In this document: positions 55,687 through 60,442 of the stretch, piece after piece
Layout: the number at the start of each line of letters is the position of its first letter
How positions within the stretch are numbered: position 1 is the stretch's first letter
Origin: Candidatus Azobacteroides sp.
GTDB lineage: Bacteria > Bacteroidota > Bacteroidia > Bacteroidales > Azobacteroidaceae
Length of the DNA: 60,442 nt
Reading direction: 5' to 3'
Assembly: GCA_009783445.1 (NCBI GenBank)
Contig: WRFY01000122.1
Span: 1 to 60,442, forward strand
Position numbers and translations under genes: made by a program
Notes under the pieces: model-generated
What the model was told of the DNA's origin: nothing
Database searches by the model: none
Seen by the model: only the letters and a program-made list of their open reading frames with translations

Positions 55687-56508
55687 ATGGAAAAGAATTC
55701 TCAAAATCACAATCAAGCGCATTCCGGCGATGCGAATGCAAGAAATCGAGCCTCTAACAGTTTCAGGCATATTATCGCGAACAGAAATATGCTCATGAGT
55801 ATTGCATGCTCATTCATGCTTTTTTTACTAATGAGTTGCGAAGCAAAAGTACAGAAAAATCTGAGTGTAGTTTCAGTTTCCGGAATCGGAAGCGTATTGG
55901 CACAACCGGATATGGTACAAATGAATGTCAATATTTCCCATACAGCGTCAACGACAAAAGAAGCTAAAAAAGCGGTAGACCAAACAATGCAACAACTGTT
56001 GAAGATTTTTCAGGAAGAAAATATCGAAGATAAATTCATTCAAACTGTAGCGCTCAACTATGAAATGGAATACGATTATCGAACGGGACGTCGGGTTCGA
56101 ATTGGTCAAAGCGCTCAACAGACTATGTTAGTAACGGTAAATGATATACTAAACAAGCCCGAAAGATTTTCATCCTTATTAGATAAAATCACGGCTATCG
56201 ACCGGGTAGAAGTCCAAAACATTCAATTTGACATTGAAAATAAAACGGAATTATTCCGAAAAAGTCGTGAATTGGCTTACCAAAAGGCATTTGACAAAGC
56301 CAAACAATATGCCAGTCTTTCTGGACGTGAAGTCGGAAAAGTATTAACCATTTCAGAAGGAAGAAGTCAGGAAGTTGCACAAACTAACGCCTTTATGAAC
56401 AATATGCGTCTTGAAGCGACAAAAGATGCAGATTCTGTTAGTTCGTCTGTTCCTACGGGGAACCGAGAGATAACCTCTGAAATCAACGTTACCTTTTCAT
56501 TGAAGTAA
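55687..56508 (+). CDS. SIMPL-domain (DUF541) lipoprotein
   Basis: 273 aa from the ATG behind the repeat-borne promoter. A polar stretch of 34 residues precedes a hydrophobic helix ending in FLLMSC (Cys51), so the functional start may be Met35 (55789), giving a normal lipoprotein leader. The SIMPL domain is clear: VSVSGIGSVLAQPDMVQMNVNIS, then the long helix, VRIGQSAQQTMLV, and YQKAFDKAKQYASLSGREVGKVLTISEG. Family members are periplasmic or surface proteins of unclear function, with links to stress tolerance. Separated from the SPFH group by 330 bases. Confidence 0.88.
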   Translation: MEKNSQNHNQAHSGDANARNRASNSFRHIIANRNMLMSIACSFMLFLLMSCEAKVQKNLSVVSVSGIGSVLAQPDMVQMNVNISHTASTTKEAKKAVDQTMQQLLKIFQEENIEDKFIQTVALNYEMEYDYRTGRRVRIGQSAQQTMLVTVNDILNKPERFSSLLDKITAIDRVEVQNIQFDIENKTELFRKSRELAYQKAFDKAKQYASLSGREVGKVLTISEGRSQEVAQTNAFMNNMRLEATKDADSVSSSVPTGNREITSEINVTFSLK

Positions 56509-56587
56509 AATGTTGGATAATGCGCTTGTATGGACACGTTGATAAAATGCAAATAGTTTTTTAAAATAATTGTAGAGAAGAATCATT

Positions 56588-56971
56588 ATGAAAAGCTTAA
56601 GGAACATACTCACAAATTTAAGCAAATATTCAAAATATTTTAACGAGTCTAAATTTTGGAAGAAAATAAAATTCATTGCAGCCAAAGTAAGCGTAAAGAT
56701 TATTTATTATGCTCTTTTGCTGTTTTACACGCTAAAAGCGCCTAATGTCAGTCTAAAAAAGAAAACATTAATTTGCGGCGCTTTGGGGTATCTTATCCTT
56801 CCAACAGATTTGATACCGGATGCATTGGTTCCAATAGGCTATACAGACGACCTTGCTGTTATTATGTATGTGGTAGGATTAGTAAAAAATGAAATAACTC
56901 CTGAAATAGAAAGCAAAGCTAAAGGAAAACTAATCAGTTTAGGACTATATTATGACGAGACGGTTCGCTAA
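56588..56971 (+). CDS. YkvA-family (DUF1232) membrane protein
   Basis: 127 aa. The DUF1232 core is GALGYLILPTDLIPDALVPIGYTDDLAVI, preceded by a basic helical N-terminus and one hydrophobic segment (about 37-50). Family function is unknown, and it is frequent near stress and envelope genes. It follows the SIMPL gene by 79 bases without a clear promoter, so it may share its mRNA. Confidence 0.87.
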   Translation: MKSLRNILTNLSKYSKYFNESKFWKKIKFIAAKVSVKIIYYALLLFYTLKAPNVSLKKKTLICGALGYLILPTDLIPDALVPIGYTDDLAVIMYVVGLVKNEITPEIESKAKGKLISLGLYYDETVR

Positions 56972-57394
56972 GAGGCTTTTTCATTGGTAAAAAAATGACA
57001 ACTCCTTCCTATCAGCTTTATTAAAAGTTCCTATTTTTACATTTCACCTCCGTAGAGGATTAAGTAAAAGCATAATTCTCTGTTATTTAATTATTTACTT
57101 AATAAGCATCAAGTTTTGTGCGGGACGAATTAGATGCGGAGGCTTTATCTTTCCATTTCTGAGATTAAACTCTCTTTTCTTTCTAAAACTATTTTATATT
57201 TAATTGTAAATCAACTTCTAAATGAATTATTAGGAAAAAAAATAAAATTTGTTCCGAAGAAGGGTTAGTTTGGTATGAAATTTGAAGTAATATAAGTGTT
57301 GTGACAAGGAAACCAAAAAATAAACCAAAACTTATTAAATATGAACGTTTTCTGACTTAAAAAGATGACCAGAACAAGGGGTAAAATTTTGATA
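56972..57394. other. Intergenic region before the RNA candidate
   Basis: AT-rich, without a gene. A 9-bp inverted repeat TTAAGTAAA/TTTACTTAA (57059-57067 with 57095-57103) and GCATC/GATGC (57107-57111 with 57132-57136) are the only stems noted. Confidence 0.5.
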
Positions 57395-57570
57395 TTAACC
57401 AAAAGGTGAGTGCATGCGTCCCCCTAAAAGCTGTCCTGAGAGTGGAATTATTTAAAAGGACAGGAAGAGACAAGAATCGTTAGTGAAAGACGAAGGGACG
57501 TAGTGAACCAGAAAGAGGACCTTAACGATAAAAGCCGGGAGAGATGGGTTCTACTCCGGCTTTTTTTTTT
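57395..57570 (+). ncRNA. Candidate structured small RNA with potential pseudoknot
   Basis: About 175 nt, richer in G and A than its surroundings, with no ORF of note. Stems: CTGTCCT/AGGACAG (57431-57437 with 57457-57463), ATCGTTA/TAACGAT (57476-57482 with 57523-57529), and CGTCCC/GGGACG (57417-57422 with 57495-57500), the last reaching into the loop of the second stem. It ends in a terminator with ten T. RNase P, tmRNA and SRP signatures are absent. A weak AAATTTTG (57384-57391) could be the -7 box. It may be a 6S-like or new RNA. Confidence 0.6.
57531..57570 (+). terminator. Strong intrinsic terminator of the RNA candidate
   Basis: AAAGCCGG-G-AG pairs with CTCCGGCTTT (57531-57541 with 57554-57563, one bulged G) around a 12-nt loop and runs into ten consecutive T. 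Confidence 0.85.
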
Positions 57571-57663
57571 GCAATTTGTCGGTTTTTCCAATAAAAAAAT
57601 GAATTGCAAAATGAAGCGTATAGGATGGGGCTATTTTCGTAACGATTTATGAAAAAATAAACT

Positions 57664-57671
57664 CTACCTTT
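57664..57671 (+). promoter_or_regulatory. Possible promoter of the 47-codon unit, TACCTTTA
   Basis: TACCTTTA differs from TAnnTTTG in its last base only and lies 54 nt upstream of the ATG at 57725. Confidence 0.35.
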
Positions 57672-57724
57672 ACGCCAGATTTTTAAGTATGTATTCCGAA
57701 AACATCTAAAAGGAGGAAAATTCT

Positions 57725-57868
57725 ATGAATAAGAGAAAGAACATAAACCATATTTTTGACGACGACGAAATAGCACTATCTACACACACGTACACGATTG
57801 AACTATTATCTGGACTTATTGTTTCTACATGCCAATCTATTTTTTGTAAATCTATTTTTTGTAAATGA
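57725..57868 (+). CDS. Small ORF (47 aa) in its own transcription unit
   Basis: Begins MNKRKNINHIFDDDEIALST and ends with a tandem SIFCK-SIFCK pair made by a 15-bp DNA repeat. AGGAGG lies 8 nt upstream of the ATG, unusual in Bacteroidota, where Shine-Dalgarno sites are often weak. The unit is bounded by a possible promoter at 57664 and a strong terminator at 57949-57979. Acidic patch plus two cysteines; no homologue is recognised. It could be a real small protein or part of a regulatory RNA. Confidence 0.45.
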   Translation: MNKRKNINHIFDDDEIALSTHTYTIELLSGLIVSTCQSIFCKSIFCK

Positions 57869-57948
57869 ACGTCGCGCTCTCTTACTTAAGCTTGAGACAA
57901 GTAAGAATAAGAGGAAAATCTACTGCAATTAGATGATTAGTAGGGGGG

Positions 57949-57979
57949 AAAGAAGGAGGAAACTCCTTCTTTCTTTTTT
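57949..57979 (+). terminator. Intrinsic terminator after the 47-codon ORF
   Basis: AAAGAAGGAG pairs with CTCCTTCTTT (57949-57958 with 57963-57972) over a GAAA loop and is followed by C and seven T. It touches the stop codon of the convergent antiporter gene. Confidence 0.85.
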
Positions 57980-60231
57980 TAGCGCCTCCGGTGTTTAATA
58001 ATCAAGGTCGAAGGCATACATTGCAAAGTTTCCTTTTCGTGTTCAGAGAGATCCAACCAAGTTTCGTAGCTGATCAGCATAAAATTTTGCTTGGATAATA
58101 ATTCGTCCGGAATATGAGACGAACACACCAGAATCGTTTTCGTATGGACATTCAGAAATTCCCGCACGCTGTTTTCCGATAATTTGTTTTTCTGGATCGC
58201 ATCGCCCAATTCGCATACATAAATCCGGGCGTGATTCAAAGCGATCAGGTTGCCGGCATATTCAAATAGGAAAACGTCCTGTATTTCTTTCAAGATAACA
58301 ATTATTTCGGTCGCTTGCTCAAAATTCCGATTGACAAAAACCCCTACCGACGAATAACTTTGCTCAATGAATTGCCGCGTTTTATCCTTCAACAAATCGC
58401 CCGGATAAAACCATTTCGAATAAAGATCGGTATGCTTAGCCGCTTCCATATCTTGAGGTAAAGCCGACAGAGAAAGTCCAGCGCCGACCAGCAAAAAGTT
58501 AAATCCTTCTCTATTAACAATATTTGCAATTTGTTGAGTGGCATTATTCGCCACATCGTAACGGGTCTTGATCGCTATGTTCAATTTTTGCGCTTCTTCC
58601 AAGATTGGCGCAAAGCTGATGTGTTCAAATTTTTCTGTATGGATCGGATTCACTTCTGTGCCGATCGTTAAGTGCAGCGCGGTAATTTCCAATTCCTCTT
58701 TTCCTTTACCAAACACTTGCTGGGCGACGTCGAGCAATGCTTTTCCATTGCTGGCTCGTCCAAAAGAAAGCAGCAAACGAAATTTATTTTCAGCCCGTTC
58801 GATCCGATTTTTCCCTTTTTTCCGGAAGAACAACCCGATAAAGGACAATAAAGGCCCTGTCATAAAGGTAGTAATTAAGGTCATCAAAACAAGCATGGCG
58901 AAAATAGGGGGAGGGAGGATTTTCATCTCGTAGCCAATAGTCAAGACAATCAGTTCCATCAATCCTCGCGTATTCATCAAGGCGCCCAAATACCAACTGT
59001 GCTTCCACGATTCGCCGGTGAAACGGGCGGCCATCGCCGTTCCCATAACCTTTCCGAAAATGGCCGTTACCGTAAATAATCCGCAGGTGAGCCATTCGAT
59101 AGGGGTACTGATCAATCCGATTTGGGTTTTTAAACCGGTCGAAACAAAAAACAGAGGCAAGAAGATCGTCAAGGCGACGTCTTCCACTTTTTCTGTTAAT
59201 ATTTTTCGAAACTGGACTTGCCGCGGCATGATGACTCCCGCCATAAATGCGCCGAACAGAGCGTGTATACCTAATATTTCGGTGGTATAGGCGGAAATAA
59301 TCAGAATCAGAAACATAAATGCGACAATGTTCTTGTTGATCAATTCCTCATTGTGGTAAATAGTACCTATAATATTAAGGAAGGGACGCATGACAAAAAA
59401 CATGAAAAGCAAAAACAGAACAGCAAAAAGAATCGTATATCCGGCGCCCGCCAGCGTTCCGGTTTGGGTAATGGCAATCACGGCGGCCAGCAGGCACCAA
59501 GCCGTAATATCGCCGTTGGCGGCGCTGGTCAGCGACAAAATTCCCAAATGCGATTTGGTCAATCCTTTTTCTTGTATGATTCTGGCCAACACCGGAAAAG
59601 CGGTAATACTCATCGAGATGCCTATAAATAATGCATACGAGATAAAAGGCGTAGTATGCGCCGCATAGGTAGAATAGGTAATATAGGCCACCACCACGCC
59701 GCACAGAAACGAGACCAACATTCCCGTATGGCTAATCAGAATGGTTTCGTTGAGTTTTTCCTTTACCGCTGCAATATCCAATTCCATACCGATGACAAAC
59801 ATAAAGAATATCAATCCTATTTGGCTCAGAATCGTGATATTGCCCAACGATTCGGGCGCAAAAAGAAAAGAGGCCACTCCGGGCAAAAAATGGCTGAGCA
59901 GCGAAGGCCCCAACACAATGCCGGCGACAATTTCTCCGATCACAGAGGGCTGCCCAATTTTCATAAACAAATATCCGAGTATGCGGGCAAAGAAAAGGAT
60001 CGAAATCACTTGCAACAGAAGCATAGCGACCGGCGTTTGAATGTTGGATTGGAGGGACTGGACAAATATGGGAAACCCTTGAGTGAGAAAATTAGAAATA
60101 TTTTCGTGTGAAATCTTTGCCGGCACATCTGCTTCAAACCGGCTGCCTAATTGAATAACCCAGGCTATCAATGCGCAGCAGATAACCAGCATGAGAATAT
60201 AAAAAATGAAATTTTTGAATCCTTTTTTCAT
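57979..60231 (-). CDS. Cation/proton antiporter (CPA2 type) with C-terminal stress-protein-like domain
   Basis: 750 aa. One extra N-terminal helix (about 10-28), then a 12-helix Na+/H+ exchanger domain to about residue 465 with VIGEIVAGIVLGPSLL, TAFPVLARIIQEKG, SAANGDITAW and ALMNTRGLMELIVL, all typical of CPA2/KefB-like exchangers. The C-terminal 270 residues are soluble and resemble two universal-stress-protein halves (FRLLLSFGRASNGKALLDVAQ, then FNFLLVGAGLS). It exchanges Na+ or K+ for protons at the inner membrane. Common in Bacteroidota; convergent with the small-ORF unit. Confidence 0.92.
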   Translation of the reverse strand: MKKGFKNFIFYILMLVICCALIAWVIQLGSRFEADVPAKISHENISNFLTQGFPIFVQSLQSNIQTPVAMLLLQVISILFFARILGYLFMKIGQPSVIGEIVAGIVLGPSLLSHFLPGVASFLFAPESLGNITILSQIGLIFFMFVIGMELDIAAVKEKLNETILISHTGMLVSFLCGVVVAYITYSTYAAHTTPFISYALFIGISMSITAFPVLARIIQEKGLTKSHLGILSLTSAANGDITAWCLLAAVIAITQTGTLAGAGYTILFAVLFLLFMFFVMRPFLNIIGTIYHNEELINKNIVAFMFLILIISAYTTEILGIHALFGAFMAGVIMPRQVQFRKILTEKVEDVALTIFLPLFFVSTGLKTQIGLISTPIEWLTCGLFTVTAIFGKVMGTAMAARFTGESWKHSWYLGALMNTRGLMELIVLTIGYEMKILPPPIFAMLVLMTLITTFMTGPLLSFIGLFFRKKGKNRIERAENKFRLLLSFGRASNGKALLDVAQQVFGKGKEELEITALHLTIGTEVNPIHTEKFEHISFAPILEEAQKLNIAIKTRYDVANNATQQIANIVNREGFNFLLVGAGLSLSALPQDMEAAKHTDLYSKWFYPGDLLKDKTRQFIEQSYSSVGVFVNRNFEQATEIIVILKEIQDVFLFEYAGNLIALNHARIYVCELGDAIQKNKLSENSVREFLNVHTKTILVCSSHIPDELLSKQNFMLISYETWLDLSEHEKETLQCMPSTLIIKHRRR

Positions 60232-60365
60232 CTCTACTTTATTTATTTCTAAAAATCAGAGAAAACTTGTATGTTCATCTCCTTGCAGGCGAGGTAAAAA
60301 TAAAAGTTTGTTTTTTAAAAAATACATTCAATTAATCAGCTCTTTTCTATACTAAGCGTCTCAAA

Positions 60366-60442
60366 TAAATACGCACCTATAAATTTAAAATAATGATAAT
60401 AAAATGAATAAATATAAATATTAAAATTTATCAGTAAATATT
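60366..60442. repeat. AT-rich terminal direct repeat, right copy
   Basis: Gap-free match to bases 1-77 (70 of 77 identical), in the same orientation and cut by the window end. It lies 134 nt upstream of the antiporter start. Confidence 0.8.

Noticed and set aside
57395..57570. RNase P RNA, tmRNA or SRP RNA
   Set aside because: The universally conserved cores of these RNAs, such as the RNase P ACAGAA segment or the SRP GGAAG loop context, are not present.
1..60442. Circular plasmid or phage genome suggested by the end repeats
   Set aside because: The repeats differ at seven positions, and the content (purL, mutL, mfd, ahcY, rnpA) is chromosomal with no replication or structural phage genes.

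Overview
The window looks like a chromosomal segment of a Bacteroidales (Bacteroidota) bacterium. Supporting signs are a SusC/SusD pair with a hybrid two-component regulator, the DUF4271-hemD-rnpA-yidD gene order, an ECF sigma factor with a DUF4252 protein, and many promoters of the Bacteroidota type (-7 box TAnnTTTG, sometimes with TTTG about 20 nt upstream). Species cannot be fixed from the sequence alone. Most genes are housekeeping and full length. Several starts differ from the longest open frame because a promoter lies inside the upstream part of the frame.

Layout. 0.2-10 kb: a nutrient-uptake locus on the minus strand (HTCS regulator, SusD, SusC with STN domain) with no visible glycoside hydrolase. 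A branched palindromic element lies between regulator and susD. 10.0-10.4 kb: remnant of an outer-membrane barrel gene, a 55-bp near-perfect palindrome and tRNA-Leu(UAA). 10.5-18 kb: purL, a MITE-like element, a secreted endonuclease I, an OmpH-like lipoprotein and a dipeptidase. 18.5-21.1 kb: an orphan LuxR-type response regulator divergent from the cysteine genes cysK-cysE. 21.5-24.5 kb: an unknown lipoprotein, then a two-gene restriction-modification system (NotI-family nuclease plus D12-class adenine methylase). 24.6-27.3 kb: ECF sigma / anti-sigma-like / DUF4252 operon and an HdeD-like membrane protein. 27.4-33.8 kb: mfd-folC-MFS operon. 34-42 kb: radC, sufT-like, lpxH, kbl and threonine dehydrogenase (threonine to glycine), mutL-dtd-mazG-deoC-vanZ. 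42-50.8 kb: thioredoxin-like protein, yidD-rnpA-hemD-DUF4271-LOG on the minus strand, ahcY, a methylase remnant, a YdeI-family gene, and maf-kdsC-pdxY.

51-57 kb is the most unusual part. A run of plus-strand genes encodes a helical-repeat protein with an acidic segment, a zinc-ribbon/TM/beta-propeller-like protein, an SPFH protein ending in a SHOCT-like motif, a two-TM small protein, a SIMPL lipoprotein and a YkvA-family protein. It resembles in outline the Bacillus YdjG-YdjH-YdjI envelope-stress cluster but with different partners. It is followed by a probable structured RNA with a potential pseudoknot and strong terminator, and by a short transcription unit with a 47-codon ORF. A cation/proton antiporter closes the window.

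The first and last 77 bases are a direct repeat (70 of 77 identical), and a separate 118-bp promoter-bearing repeat occurs at 26.4 and 55.6 kb. These suggest dispersed intergenic repeats in this genome.
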